64,000 nucleotides of DNA from Bradyrhizobium sp. CB3481 (lineage in GTDB: Bacteria > Pseudomonadota > Alphaproteobacteria > Rhizobiales > Xanthobacteraceae). Position 1 is the first letter of the stretch. The number at the start of each line of letters is the position of its first letter. Location: NCBI RefSeq assembly GCF_029714305.1, contig NZ_CP121647.1, forward strand, positions 7,770,501 to 7,834,500, read 5' to 3'. The notes below the pieces were generated by a model that saw nothing but the letters and a program-made list of their open reading frames with translations, had not been told where the DNA came from and did not search any database. This document shows positions 1-9,010 of this stretch, in pieces. The position numbers and the translations under genes are program-made.

Positions 1-185
1 GCCCGCTGATCGGCGACGGCCAGCTCAACTACCGCAAGGAGCGCATCCTCGAGACCTATTATGCCTATGCGCTCACCAAGGCGGTCACGCTGACGGCAGA
101 CTATCAGTTCGTCACCAATCCCGCCTTCAATGCCGACCGCGGGCCGGTTCACGTGTTCTCGGGACGACTGCACGGGGAGTTCTGA
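1..185 (+). CDS. Carbohydrate porin (OprB family), C-terminal end only
   Basis: Only the last 60 codons are in the window, reading in the frame that starts at base 3 and ending at TGA 183-185. The peptide contains the alternating pattern of a terminal beta-barrel strand set (LETYYAYALTKAVTLTADYQ, then NPAFNADRGPVHVFSGRLH) and ends in phenylalanine, the usual C-terminal aromatic residue of outer-membrane proteins. The ADYQF..NPAFN.DRGPV pattern is what I know from OprB-type sugar-selective porins, which let carbohydrates diffuse across the outer membrane. The start and most of the barrel lie upstream, so substrate and operon context cannot be judged. Confidence 0.8.
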   Translation, partial: PLIGDGQLNYRKERILETYYAYALTKAVTLTADYQFVTNPAFNADRGPVHVFSGRLHGEF

Positions 186-232
186 AGATTCTCCCCCGTC
201 GTCCCTGCGAGCCCAATCCGGCTACGCAGTGC

Positions 233-1540
233 TCAGGTGTCTTGTGGGGCTGGAGCACCATCGACCTTCGCCGCCAGCACCTTGTCGATGCGCCGGCCGT
301 CGAGATCGATGATCTCGAAACGCCAGCCTTCCACGTCGGTGTGATCGCCGACCTCGGGTATCCGCCCGAACTGGCTGAGCAGGAAGCCTGCCACCGTTTG
401 GTAGTGCCGCGACAACGGCAATTCGAGCTTGAGCAGCGACGCAAACTCGACGGCGGGCATCCAACCCGAGATCAAGTACGAACCATCATCGCGCTTCACG
501 GCCGCTGCCTCAGGCGGTCCTTCGTCGGTATGAAAACCGCCGACAATTGATTCCAGGATGTCGGCGCTGGTGACAACGCCCTGGAATTCACCGTACTCAT
601 CATGGACCAATCCCATATGGACGGTGGAGTCGCGCAGAATAGCAACGACGTCCCGCGCATCGAGAAATTCCGGAATGACGGGCGCGGGGCGAACCAGCTT
701 GCCGACGTCGAGTGACTGCTCCGCGAGAACGCAGTCCAGCATGTCCCTGGCCTTGACGATTCCGACCACGGTGTCAGCCGCCGGATCGAACACCACAAGG
801 CTGGAATGGTTACTGCTCGCCAGCGCGGATCGGATCGTCTGCTGATTGTCGGTCAGGTTGATCATGCTGACCTCGCGGCGCGGCGTCATGACGGCGCCGA
901 CCGGAAGATCACCAAGGCGCATGACGCCCGCGATCATTTCCTTCTCGCCGGGTTCGAGCACGCCGGCGTTCTCCGCTTCGACGGCCAGCGTGTGGATTTC
1001 ATCCTCGCTGACCTTGCCGCCCGCCGGACCGCGGTGGCCGAGCAGCCATAACAGCGCCTTGCCGGACCGGTCGAGAAGCCAGACTGCCGGCAACGAGATC
1101 TTCGCAAGCAGCATCATGTAGGGCGCCACCCGCACTGCTACCGATTCCGGGTCGCGCAGGGCAATCTGCTTGGGCACCAGTTCGCCGATGATGAGCGAGG
1201 CATAGGTGATCACAGTCACGACCGTGCCGACGCCGATCGTATCGGCCAGGCCTTGCGACCATCCGGCCCCGACCAGAAAGCCGCTCAACCGCGCGCCGAG
1301 CGTGGCGCCGGAAAACGCGCCCGACAGAACGCCGATCAGCGTGATGCCGATCTGGACCGTCGAGAGAAACTTTCCGGGATCAGACGCCAGCGCGAGTGCG
1401 CGGCGCGAGCCCTTGACGTTCTTTTCCACCAAGGCCGCCAGCCGTGCCGGCCGCGACGAGACGACGGCCAGCTCTGACATCGAAAGCAGACCATTGGTGA
1501 CGATCAGGATCGTGACGATCCCGAGTTCTAAGGTGAGCAT
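233..1540 (-). CDS. CNNM/CBS-domain membrane protein (hemolysin C/CorC family)
   Basis: 435 residues with the three-part layout of the family. An N-terminal DUF21/CNNM membrane domain (hydrophobic stretches near residues 3-20, 60-78, 103-122 and 137-157, with the conserved GELVPKQIAL at 119-128) is followed by a CBS pair (about 205-330, including AVMTPRREV and HDEYGEFQGVVT) and a small CorC/HlyC C-terminal domain (about 345-425). Relatives have been linked to magnesium or cobalt efflux and divalent-ion homeostasis; the older name hemolysin is misleading. It stands alone, convergent with the porin fragment and co-directional with the GltB-like gene upstream. ATG start at 1540 has only a weak ribosome site, but the first residues already belong to the first membrane helix. 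Confidence 0.9.
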   Translation of the reverse strand: MLTLELGIVTILIVTNGLLSMSELAVVSSRPARLAALVEKNVKGSRRALALASDPGKFLSTVQIGITLIGVLSGAFSGATLGARLSGFLVGAGWSQGLADTIGVGTVVTVITYASLIIGELVPKQIALRDPESVAVRVAPYMMLLAKISLPAVWLLDRSGKALLWLLGHRGPAGGKVSEDEIHTLAVEAENAGVLEPGEKEMIAGVMRLGDLPVGAVMTPRREVSMINLTDNQQTIRSALASSNHSSLVVFDPAADTVVGIVKARDMLDCVLAEQSLDVGKLVRPAPVIPEFLDARDVVAILRDSTVHMGLVHDEYGEFQGVVTSADILESIVGGFHTDEGPPEAAAVKRDDGSYLISGWMPAVEFASLLKLELPLSRHYQTVAGFLLSQFGRIPEVGDHTDVEGWRFEIIDLDGRRIDKVLAAKVDGAPAPQDT

Positions 1541-1638
1541 TGTCGCTTACTTATAGATCCCGTTGCAATTCGCTGCGGAACCGTATCAGAAAGCCGTCAC
1601 AGCAAGGCTCAACACACCGTGGGAACCCGGCGAAGATT

Positions 1639-3270
1639 TTATCCCACCGGCTGGAACGAATCTGCCTGCGCCATCGCCCAGGCATCGCGGAAGCGCGGAT
1701 CCTGGGTGCCTTCGATCAACTCGCCAGGACGCAGCGACGGATAAAGCTTCGCGAACGACATCACCTCGGTGCTCGACGTCCGCTTCGAGAAGTGGATCGG
1801 TCGCAGCTGTTTCGGGTGATCGAGGCCGGAGGCGGCGAGAAGCTCGGCGAGGGCGTGCAGGGTGGCATGATGGTACATGTAGACGCGGTCGGTCTTGAGT
1901 GGCACCACCAGCGCCCGGGCGCGGATCGGATCCTGCGTGGATACGCCGGTCGGGCAGCGATCGGTATGGCAACTCAAGGATTGGATGCAGCCAAGCGCGA
2001 ACATGAATCCGCGGGCGGAATTGCACCAGTCGGCGCCGATCGCCATCGCGCGCGCCATGTCGAAGGCGGTCGCGATCTTGCCGGCGGCGCCGATCTTGAT
2101 ACGGTCGCGCGCGTTGATGCCGATCAACGCATTGTGGACGAAACTGACGCCCTCGCGCATCGGCATACCCAGATGATCCATGAACTCGAGCGGCGCCGCG
2201 CCGGTGCCACCCTCGTTCCCGTCGACGACGATGAAGTCAGGATAGATGCCGGTCTCCAGCATCGCCTTGCAGATCCCGAGGAACTCCCAGGGATGGCCGA
2301 TACACATCTTGAACCCGGCCGGCTTGCCGCCGGACAGGCGGCGCATCTCGCTGACGAATTTCATCATCTCAATCGGCGTCGAAAACGCGCGGTGATTGGC
2401 CGGCGAAATGCAATCCTCGCCCATCGCCACGCCCCGGATCCTGGAGATCTCCGCCGACACCTTGGCCGCCGGTAGCACGCCCCCATGGCCGGGCTTGGCG
2501 CCCTGGCTGATCTTGAGTTCGACCATCTTGATCTGGTCGTCGGACGCCACGCGGGCGAATTCTTCCGGATTGAACGAGCCGTCACGGTTACGGCAACCGA
2601 AATAGCCGGAGCCGATTTCCCAGATGATGTCGCCGCCGTTCTCGCGATGGTACGGACTGACTCCGCCCTCGCCGGTGTCATGCGCAAAGCCGCCCTTTTT
2701 GGCGCCAGCGTTCAGCGCACGTACGGAGTTTGCACTGAGCGCGCCAAAACTCATCGCGGAGATATTGAAGACCGACGCCGAATACGGCTTGATGCAATCA
2801 GGGCCGCCGATGGTGACGCGGAATTCCGCGTTGCCTTTGGCCTTTGGCGCCACCGAATGATGCATCCATTCGTAACCCTCGCGATAGACGTCTTCCTGGG
2901 TGCCGAACGGCCGCTTGTCGAGTTGCATCTTGGCGCGCTGATAGACCAGCGCGCGGGTATCGCGGGAGAATGGCATGCCGTCCTTCTCGCTCTCGAAGAA
3001 GTATTGCCGCATCTCCGGGCGGATTTCCTCGAGCAGGAAGCGGATATGCGCCGAGATCGGATAGTTGCGCAGGACCGCGTGATTCTTCTGCAGGAGGTCG
3101 CGAATACCGAGCAGCGTGAGCGCGCCGAAAATCGCGACCGGCACCATCAGGATTTCCCACGCCTTCGGGTTATGGTCGAAAATCCCGATGCCGAGCAGCA
3201 ATGCGGTCACAACGGCACAGACCGTCAGCACGATGTAGCGTGGCGAGAACGGAAGCAGCAGCGTATCCAT
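1639..3270 (-). CDS. Membrane-anchored FMN-binding glutamate-synthase-like protein
   Basis: 543 residues. Two hydrophobic segments (about 10-28 and 40-56) precede a domain of roughly 400 residues like the FMN-binding central region of glutamate synthase large subunit. Visible signatures are SAMSFGALS, the glycine-rich phosphate-binding run DGNEGGTGAAPLEFMDHLG, and a cysteine cluster C-x5-C-x4-C in GCIQSLSCHTDRCPTGV that matches the 3Fe-4S site of GltB. The amidotransferase domain and the C-terminal beta-helix domain of true GltB are missing, so this is not classical GOGAT; the substrate is unknown. GAGGGA lies 5 bases before ATG 3270. It sits alone between the patatin gene and the CNNM gene. 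Confidence 0.85.
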   Translation of the reverse strand: MDTLLLPFSPRYIVLTVCAVVTALLLGIGIFDHNPKAWEILMVPVAIFGALTLLGIRDLLQKNHAVLRNYPISAHIRFLLEEIRPEMRQYFFESEKDGMPFSRDTRALVYQRAKMQLDKRPFGTQEDVYREGYEWMHHSVAPKAKGNAEFRVTIGGPDCIKPYSASVFNISAMSFGALSANSVRALNAGAKKGGFAHDTGEGGVSPYHRENGGDIIWEIGSGYFGCRNRDGSFNPEEFARVASDDQIKMVELKISQGAKPGHGGVLPAAKVSAEISRIRGVAMGEDCISPANHRAFSTPIEMMKFVSEMRRLSGGKPAGFKMCIGHPWEFLGICKAMLETGIYPDFIVVDGNEGGTGAAPLEFMDHLGMPMREGVSFVHNALIGINARDRIKIGAAGKIATAFDMARAMAIGADWCNSARGFMFALGCIQSLSCHTDRCPTGVSTQDPIRARALVVPLKTDRVYMYHHATLHALAELLAASGLDHPKQLRPIHFSKRTSSTEVMSFAKLYPSLRPGELIEGTQDPRFRDAWAMAQADSFQPVG

Positions 3271-3457
3271 GGAATCCCTCAGCCGGATTGTCGCGTCGCC
3301 AGCAGCAGCTTAGTCCAACCGCCGGCGCAAGCGCTACACGGATATACGGAGCGACCTAAGGGAACGTGACGGCGGCTTGAATAAATTTTTCTGCTTGACC
3401 AGGCGAACAACCCCGTCGCCTTTTGCAGTGCAGCGTAGCGGAAGGGCAGCCGGAAGC

Positions 3458-4330
3458 TCAGTGGCTGTGCAGCCGCATCTCGTGCGGAATCCTGCCTTGC
3501 TGCAGGCCGTGCTGGGTCAGCCACGCGTCGGTCGAAAGAATGGCGCGGTCGATATGGTCGGCCGTTCGCGAAAAGTCGTAGGGCGAGCCCACCAGCGGGC
3601 ATAACGGCGGAACCACGAAATATTCGATGTCAGGCCCGAGGGCTTCAAGCTCGTTGACCAGTTGCCGCGCGATCAGCAGCGTCAGTGCGTGGAGCGCATT
3701 GGCGACCGCCCCGACCGGTGGGTCCTGGTTGGCGCAGGCATGCCCGGTCGGCAGGATGATCAGCCGCCTCGCCCCCTTCCTCACCGCGACCTGGATCGGC
3801 GTGTTGGAGGAGATCGCGCCGTCGGCGAGATAATGGTCCCGATAGCGGATCGGTGAGAACGCGCCGGGGATCGCGGTCGAGGCCACGATTGCCTCCGCGG
3901 TCGAGCCTTCCGACAGCACCACGCTGTCGCCCGAGATGATGTCGGTTGCGACGATATGCACCGGCAGCGTCGCCTCTTCGAGATTGCGGTAGGGAATGTT
4001 GTCGTCGATCAGCTTGCGAATGCCGTCATGGGGAATCAGGAAATCGCGGCGCCACAGAAAGCCCAGCATGGTCCGCCAGGTGACCGGAAAGACGTCGTGC
4101 CGCTGCAACGCGCGCCAAATGACACCGAGCCGTTCCACGCCCTCCAGCGTGGGATCGCCGGCATAGAAGGCGCCGTTCAGCGCCCCGACGCTGCAGCCGA
4201 CCACCATATCGGCAGTCACGCCATGCGCGGCCAGCGAATGCAGCATGCCGACCTGGATGGCGCCAAAACTACCGCCGCCCGCGAACACGAAGGCGGTTTT
4301 GCCAGGACCGATCTCATCACGAACCGGCAC
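3458..4330 (-). CDS. Patatin-like phospholipase
   Basis: 290 residues with the complete catalytic set of the patatin family: oxyanion loop GGGSFG (18-23), nucleophile elbow GCSVG with Ser47, and the dyad aspartate in ADGA (Asp170). No signal peptide is evident, so it probably acts on the inner leaflet or in the cytoplasm as a lipid acyl hydrolase. The start is GTG at 4330, preceded by GAGGGAG; no in-frame ATG gives a better match to the family N-terminus. Upstream lies a palindromic repeat element, so it probably has its own promoter. Confidence 0.88.
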   Translation of the reverse strand: MPVRDEIGPGKTAFVFAGGGSFGAIQVGMLHSLAAHGVTADMVVGCSVGALNGAFYAGDPTLEGVERLGVIWRALQRHDVFPVTWRTMLGFLWRRDFLIPHDGIRKLIDDNIPYRNLEEATLPVHIVATDIISGDSVVLSEGSTAEAIVASTAIPGAFSPIRYRDHYLADGAISSNTPIQVAVRKGARRLIILPTGHACANQDPPVGAVANALHALTLLIARQLVNELEALGPDIEYFVVPPLCPLVGSPYDFSRTADHIDRAILSTDAWLTQHGLQQGRIPHEMRLHSH

Positions 4331-4443
4331 GCACGCGCTCCCTCAATCGCCGCGTCGGCGTCGGACCGCGCGGCGTTCGGGCGTGGTTATAGCAGTGGGG
4401 GAATGTAAGGGGCTATAGGACGCGAACGACGATCTTGCACCGC

Positions 4444-4568
4444 GTCGTCCCTGCGAACGCAGGGATCCATAACCACAAATGCAAGTTGTTGCGCCGGAGG
4501 TGGCCGCCCCGACGTTTTCCAACAACACGCATTTGTGGTTATGGGTCCCGGCTCAAGGCCGGGACGAC
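4444..4568. repeat. Palindromic intergenic element, family A copy 1
   Basis: The element begins GTCGTCCCTGCGAACGCAGG and ends with the complementary GGGTCCCGGCTCAAGGCCGG followed by GACGAC. Each end is itself a small hairpin, and the two ends are inverted around a centre that also pairs (CACAAATGC against GCATTTGTG). Four further full copies of the same architecture occur in this window. It lies between the patatin gene and the 3' end of the ferredoxin reductase gene. Confidence 0.85.
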
Positions 4569-4590
4569 GAAGGATTAAGCTGCGTACTTA

Positions 4591-5364
4591 TCAGCGCTCG
4601 ACGAATGCCTTCTCGATCACAAAGTGGCCGGGCGTGTTGCCGCTGCCTTCGATGAAGCCTCCGGATTCGAACATCTGCTTCAGCTCTTCCAGCATCGCCG
4701 GGCTGCCGCACATCATGATGCGGTCGGTCTCGATATCGAGCGGCGCCTGGTGGATGTCGTTGAACAGTTGCTCGGACGAGATCAGGTCGGTGATGCGGCC
4801 GCGGTTGCGGAACGGCTCGCGGGTCACGGTCGGATAGTACAACAGCTTTTCCGAGAGCAGCGGCCCGAACAGTTCGTCGTCGCGCAGCTTGGCGACCAGA
4901 TCCTCGCCATAGGCGAGTTCGGAGACCTGCCGGCAACCATGCACGAGCACGATCGTCTCGTAGCGATCATAGACGTCAGGGTCCTTGATCAGGCTGGCGA
5001 ACGGCGCAAGGCCGGTGCCGGTCGACAGCAGCAAGAGGCGCTTGCCGGGAATCAGATTGTCCGTGATCAGCGTTCCCGTCGCCTTGCGGCCGACCAGGAT
5101 CTCATCGCCTTCGCGGATCTTCTGCAGCTTCGAGGTCAGCGGACCGTTCGGCACCTTGATGGAGAAGAACTCGAGCTCTTCCTCGTGATTGGCGCTCGCC
5201 ATGCTGTAGGCGCGCAGCAGCGGCCGGCCCTCGACCTCGAGGCCGATCATCGCAAACTGGCCGTTCTGGAAGCGGAAGCCCGAATCGCGGGTGGCTCGGA
5301 AGCTGAAAAGCGTATCCGTCCAATGGCGAACGGAAAGAACCTTCTCTTTATAGAACGCGCTCAT
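4591..5364 (-). CDS. fpr: Ferredoxin--NADP(+) reductase
   Basis: 257 residues, the normal length of alphaproteobacterial Fpr. The FAD-binding motif RAYS is at 51-54 and the NADP-binding motif STGTGLAPF at 114-122; the C-terminus KAFVER is also typical. It transfers electrons between NADP(H) and ferredoxin or flavodoxin in the cytoplasm. The reading frame is open upstream to 5478, but the family begins MSAFYKEKVLSVRHW, so ATG 5364 (AGGA about 12 bases upstream) is chosen; the extra 38 residues have no family counterpart. It is divergent from the ATP-grasp gene across a 290-base AT-richer gap that must hold both promoters. Confidence 0.92.
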   Translation of the reverse strand: MSAFYKEKVLSVRHWTDTLFSFRATRDSGFRFQNGQFAMIGLEVEGRPLLRAYSMASANHEEELEFFSIKVPNGPLTSKLQKIREGDEILVGRKATGTLITDNLIPGKRLLLLSTGTGLAPFASLIKDPDVYDRYETIVLVHGCRQVSELAYGEDLVAKLRDDELFGPLLSEKLLYYPTVTREPFRNRGRITDLISSEQLFNDIHQAPLDIETDRIMMCGSPAMLEELKQMFESGGFIEGSGNTPGHFVIEKAFVER

Positions 5365-5654
5365 GGTGTTTTCGTTTTTCCTGACGTCTCGGTGTAGAAC
5401 GTTTCGGTCTGCGGGCTCGAAGTGCCAAAAATCAGCGAAATCCTCGGCGATTTGGCGCTTCATTTGCGCACGGCACACACATAGTCAATATGACCTACAG
5501 CACAATCGATAACTCGGAATGGCAGTCGGTCCATTTTGCAAAAAGGTTCGATTGCCTTCGTTAACGCCACCTTCGCGTAATTAACTTGCTGAATTTGGCG
5601 CCGATCTGGCAATAAATGACTACGCCCGATTAAGAACGTTTCAAAAGAGATCGC

Positions 5655-6653
5655 ATGCGAAGCCCAAAAAAGTTTCGAACGGGAAAACCGGGCTTTTATC
5701 CGGACCAGGCGGTCTATGCGGAATTTGCCTGCGCCGAATTTGGGCTAACGTTTTGCGATCTCGATAGCGGATCGGGGTTGCTGTTCAGCATCGCCTCGCG
5801 CGACAGGCTGGTTCATTTCGGCGCCGGCCGCTGCTCCTGGTATCCGCAGAACAGCGCGACCGCCTCGACGCTGGCATCCGACAAGTCGTTTGCGAGCAGA
5901 ATCTTGCGAGAGGCCGGCGTGCCGGCCTTGGGCGGCGAATATTTTTTCCTGCACGAGCGCCACCGTGCGCATCGGCCGACAGGACATGAACGCCGCGATG
6001 CGATCGCCTGTTTCAGGACGCTGGGCGGATCGGCCTTCCTCAAGCCGCTGACGGGATCGCGCGGCGATTTCGCGCAGGCCGTACACGGCGAAGCTGCGCT
6101 TGTTCGCTATCTCGACGACGTGATGAAGTATTACGACGCGGTCCTGATCCAGCCGATCGTCGAAGGCATCGAATATCGCATCTTCCTGCTCGACGACGAG
6201 CCGCTCTATTGCGCGCGAAAATATCCGCCACAGGTTACGGGTGATGGCGTGCGCACGATGCGCGAGCTCCTCACCGCCCACAACGACGCCCTGCGCGCGC
6301 GCGGCCTCTCGCCCGTCTCGCGGTCGGCCGACGATCCATCGCTCGATGTCGTGCCGGCCAAAGGCGAGCGCCGTGAGATTCCCGGACGGATGAATCTGAG
6401 TGCGGGCGGCACGATGGTGCTGGCAGACGCGCCATCCGAAAATGCCGTCACCCTGGCGCGGCAGGCCGCCCGCGCGATCGGGCTCCGCGTCGCGGCCATT
6501 GACCTGTTCGTCGACATCGGCGGCGAGCCGGATGCGATCGAAATCATCGAGGTCAATTCCAATCCATCGATCCGGCTCCTGGAAGATTCTGGTCGTGGCG
6601 ACCTTATCTTAAGAATCTGGCATCACACCTTTTCCGCGATGGGTCTGTTGTGA
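5655..6653 (+). CDS. Cyanophycin-synthetase-like ATP-grasp ligase
   Basis: 332 residues forming an ATP-grasp fold like the middle domain of cyanophycin synthetase. DKSFASRILREAGVPA (76-91) is followed by nucleotide-binding K130 in FLKPLTGSRGDF, then VEGIEYRIFLLD (169-180), PPQVTGDGVRTMRELL (191-206) and the metal-binding IIEVNSNPS (297-305). Such enzymes activate a carboxylate as an acyl phosphate and join it to an amine. The first 70 residues are short compared with cyanophycin synthetase, and the Mur-ligase half is absent from this chain; it is supplied by the next gene, whose ATG overlaps this stop codon (TGATG). Product unknown; an amino-acid or peptide ligase is the most likely role. Confidence 0.75.
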   Translation: MRSPKKFRTGKPGFYPDQAVYAEFACAEFGLTFCDLDSGSGLLFSIASRDRLVHFGAGRCSWYPQNSATASTLASDKSFASRILREAGVPALGGEYFFLHERHRAHRPTGHERRDAIACFRTLGGSAFLKPLTGSRGDFAQAVHGEAALVRYLDDVMKYYDAVLIQPIVEGIEYRIFLLDDEPLYCARKYPPQVTGDGVRTMRELLTAHNDALRARGLSPVSRSADDPSLDVVPAKGERREIPGRMNLSAGGTMVLADAPSENAVTLARQAARAIGLRVAAIDLFVDIGGEPDAIEIIEVNSNPSIRLLEDSGRGDLILRIWHHTFSAMGLL

Positions 6654-7966
6654 TGTTCGACCTGCCCAAGTATGGCGACGGGATCTGCCTCGCGCGACTG
6701 GCAGCGCTGCTGGACACGCTGGCGATCGACCGCGCCTGGCTGCAGCGCAATTCGGTCGTGGTAACGGGATCGAACGGCAAGGGCAGCACGGCCGCGATGT
6801 GCGCCGCCATTGGCCATGCGTACGGCCAGCGCACCGGCCTCTTCACCTCGCCGCATCTCTTCCGCTTCAACGAGCGGATTCAGGTTGGCGGCATCGAGAT
6901 CGATGACGGCGCCCTCACCCCTCTCAAGCGACAGGTCGAAGCCGCCATCGCCGACCTCGCCAGGCGCGGCGAGAAATTCGGCGCGTTCGAAGCGTTGTTC
7001 GCGCTCGCCTGCCTGCACTTTCAGGATAGCCAATGCGATTTCATCGTGTTCGAGGCCGGCATCGGCGGCCGCTACGATCCGGTGCGCCTGGTCGGTGCGC
7101 GCACGACCTGTGTCACTTCGGTTGATTACGAGCATGTCGCGCTGCTCGGACATTCGCTGGAGCTGATCGCCTCAGACAAGAGCGACGCCTGTGCCGCCGG
7201 TGGCACGATCATCTATGGCGAGAACTGCCGACCGTTGCGGGCGCACCTCGCCGAATTCAACCGCGGGCCGGGGCGCACGCCGCTGTTCGTTCGCGACGAG
7301 GTCGCTATCGGCAACGAGACGCGGTCCCCATCGGCACAACATTTCGATTACGGATTCGGCGATCGGCAGTTTGAGCACGTCGAGCTTAACCTGCCCGGCG
7401 CCTTTCAGGTCAACAATGCCGCCATTGCCATCACGCTGTTCCTGCTATGGCTGCAAGGTAACCAACCAAGGAGGGCCGCCGGCGACGCCGAAGCGGCGAT
7501 CCGCAGTGGCTTGCGTAACGTACGCTGGCCCGGCCGCCTCGAGATCATCCAGCGCGAGCCGCTTACTGTGATCGACGTTGGCCACACGCCCGACGGCATC
7601 CGGCAGGCCCTCCGAGGCCTGATTGCGACCCATGGTCCCGGCGGCTGGATTCTCGTCACCGGCACCTCGCGCGACAAGAAGGCCGACGAAATCGCCGGCG
7701 CGCTAGCGCCCGCCTTCGACACCATCATCTGCACGGCGGCCCATCACAAGGGCGCCGACCCGCAGGCGATCGCCGCCGCCGCGCGCCGCGGAAATCCGAC
7801 CGCAAACGTTCATGTCGGCGCGACAATGGCGGACGCCGTGCGGCTGTCGCAGGAGATGGCGAGGGCACAAAAGCGAAGGGTGTATGTGGCCGGCGGACTC
7901 TTTCTGGCGATCGAATACGCGACTGTCGCCAAGGGCGGCCGCATGGAAGAGCTGGATTTTTTCTGA
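6653..7966 (+). CDS. Mur-ligase family protein (FolC-like)
   Basis: 437 residues from ATG 6653; a GTG three bases earlier is the alternative start. The P-loop GSNGKGST (39-46) and the TSPHLFRFNERIQVGG block identify the folylpolyglutamate/dihydrofolate synthase branch of Mur ligases, and VIDVGHTPDG and VTGTSRDKK mark the C-terminal domain. The ATG overlaps the preceding TGA by one base, so translation is coupled to the ATP-grasp gene. That linkage argues against ordinary FolC (usually with accD in this group, from memory) and for a two-subunit ligase in which both domains of a cyanophycin-synthetase-like enzyme are encoded separately. A second dihydrofolate synthase cannot be excluded. Confidence 0.75.
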   Translation: MFDLPKYGDGICLARLAALLDTLAIDRAWLQRNSVVVTGSNGKGSTAAMCAAIGHAYGQRTGLFTSPHLFRFNERIQVGGIEIDDGALTPLKRQVEAAIADLARRGEKFGAFEALFALACLHFQDSQCDFIVFEAGIGGRYDPVRLVGARTTCVTSVDYEHVALLGHSLELIASDKSDACAAGGTIIYGENCRPLRAHLAEFNRGPGRTPLFVRDEVAIGNETRSPSAQHFDYGFGDRQFEHVELNLPGAFQVNNAAIAITLFLLWLQGNQPRRAAGDAEAAIRSGLRNVRWPGRLEIIQREPLTVIDVGHTPDGIRQALRGLIATHGPGGWILVTGTSRDKKADEIAGALAPAFDTIICTAAHHKGADPQAIAAAARRGNPTANVHVGATMADAVRLSQEMARAQKRRVYVAGGLFLAIEYATVAKGGRMEELDFF

Positions 7967-7976
7967 CAGTCCTTCC

Positions 7977-8059
7977 GTCATGGCCGGGCTTGTCCCGGCC
8001 ATCCACGCCTGCTTTCTTATGCTGCGAAAGACGTGGATGCCCGGGACAAGGCCGGTATT
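7977..8059. repeat. Palindromic intergenic element, family B
   Basis: The element starts GTCATGGCCGGGCTTGTCCC, continues into CATCCACG, and returns as ACGTGGATGCCCGGGACAAG. The outer arms are complementary, so the whole forms one long imperfect hairpin. It lies between two convergent genes and may also act in transcription termination. Its sequence differs from the family A elements. Confidence 0.75.
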
Positions 8060-8071
8060 CCTCAAGAGCTT

Positions 8072-8998
8072 CTAATTGCTCGACCCCTGCGTATCGTCGA
8101 GCGCCTTGAACGCCTCTTCGAGCTGCAGCGAGATCGGCACGCCCAGCCGTTCGCCGGTCGGCAGCCGGCCCACGAACCATTTGTTGTAGAGCGGGACGAG
8201 GTCGCGGCCCGAGCCGAGCTTGCGGAAGGTGCGCTCGACCACGGCCTTCAGCTGCGGCTCACCCTTGCGGAACATGATGCCGTAGGGATCGTAGGACAGA
8301 TACTCCCCCGTCACCTTGAACTTGTCCTGCGTTTTGTGCCGCGCGATCAGGCCATAGAGCAGGATGTCATCGGTCGCAAAGGCGTCGACCTTGCCGTCCA
8401 CCAGCATCTGGTAGGACTGCTCGTGGTCGGGCGAGGTCACGATGCTCAGGCCGAGCGAGAACTTCTTGTCGATCGTGTGCATCGCCTGTTCATTGGTGGT
8501 GCCCTTCGTCACCACCACGGCCTTGCCTTTCAGGTCCGTCGGCGCGGCAATGCTGGACGATTTCGGCACCATCAGCTTGGTGCCGGCGACGAAGATCAGC
8601 GGCGAGAATGCCACCACCTTCGAACGCTCGGCATTGGCCGTGGTCGAGCCGCATTCGAGATCGATCTTGTTGTCAATCACCGCGGGAATGCGATCGTCGG
8701 AGGTGACCTTGACGTATTCGACCCTAAGATTGGTGTCGTCGACCTCGACACCGATTTCCTCGACGATCGCCTCGCACAGTTCGAGGCTGTAGCCGATCGG
8801 CCGGCCCGCCTGATCCAGGAACGAGAATGGCGGCGAGCTCTCGCGATAGCCGAGACGCACGACATGCGCCCGCTTGATGTTGGCAAGCGTGGGGCTAAGT
8901 CCTTCGCTGGCGGTCTGGGCCGCGACCGGCGTAGCCAGCAAGCACATTGCCAGCAGCATTCCGCCCGCCGCTATTGCCTTCCTTGGGGGCTGATGCAT
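8072..8998 (-). CDS. Periplasmic amino-acid-binding protein (ABC type, GltI-like)
   Basis: 308 residues with a Sec signal peptide (about 1-27, ending TPVAAQ). The mature part has the family 3 solute-binding pattern: RESSPPFSFLDQAGRPIGYS, later VVTKGTTNEQAM and AFATDDILLYG. Such proteins bind glutamate/aspartate or related amino acids. No ABC permease or ATPase gene is adjacent. Instead the start (ATG 8998, GAGGGGAG upstream) lies only 12 bases after the stop of a dicarboxylate/amino-acid symporter gene on the same strand, so the two are probably co-transcribed. Confidence 0.88.
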   Translation of the reverse strand: MHQPPRKAIAAGGMLLAMCLLATPVAAQTASEGLSPTLANIKRAHVVRLGYRESSPPFSFLDQAGRPIGYSLELCEAIVEEIGVEVDDTNLRVEYVKVTSDDRIPAVIDNKIDLECGSTTANAERSKVVAFSPLIFVAGTKLMVPKSSSIAAPTDLKGKAVVVTKGTTNEQAMHTIDKKFSLGLSIVTSPDHEQSYQMLVDGKVDAFATDDILLYGLIARHKTQDKFKVTGEYLSYDPYGIMFRKGEPQLKAVVERTFRKLGSGRDLVPLYNKWFVGRLPTGERLGVPISLQLEEAFKALDDTQGSSN

Positions 8999-9010
8999 GC
9001 ACCGCTCCCC

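Noticed and set aside
1540..3369. Long plus-strand open frames opposite the GltB-like gene (311 and 294 residues)
   Set aside because: Both are antisense to a gene with clear motifs, have Arg/His-rich composition without known domains, and lack ribosome sites.
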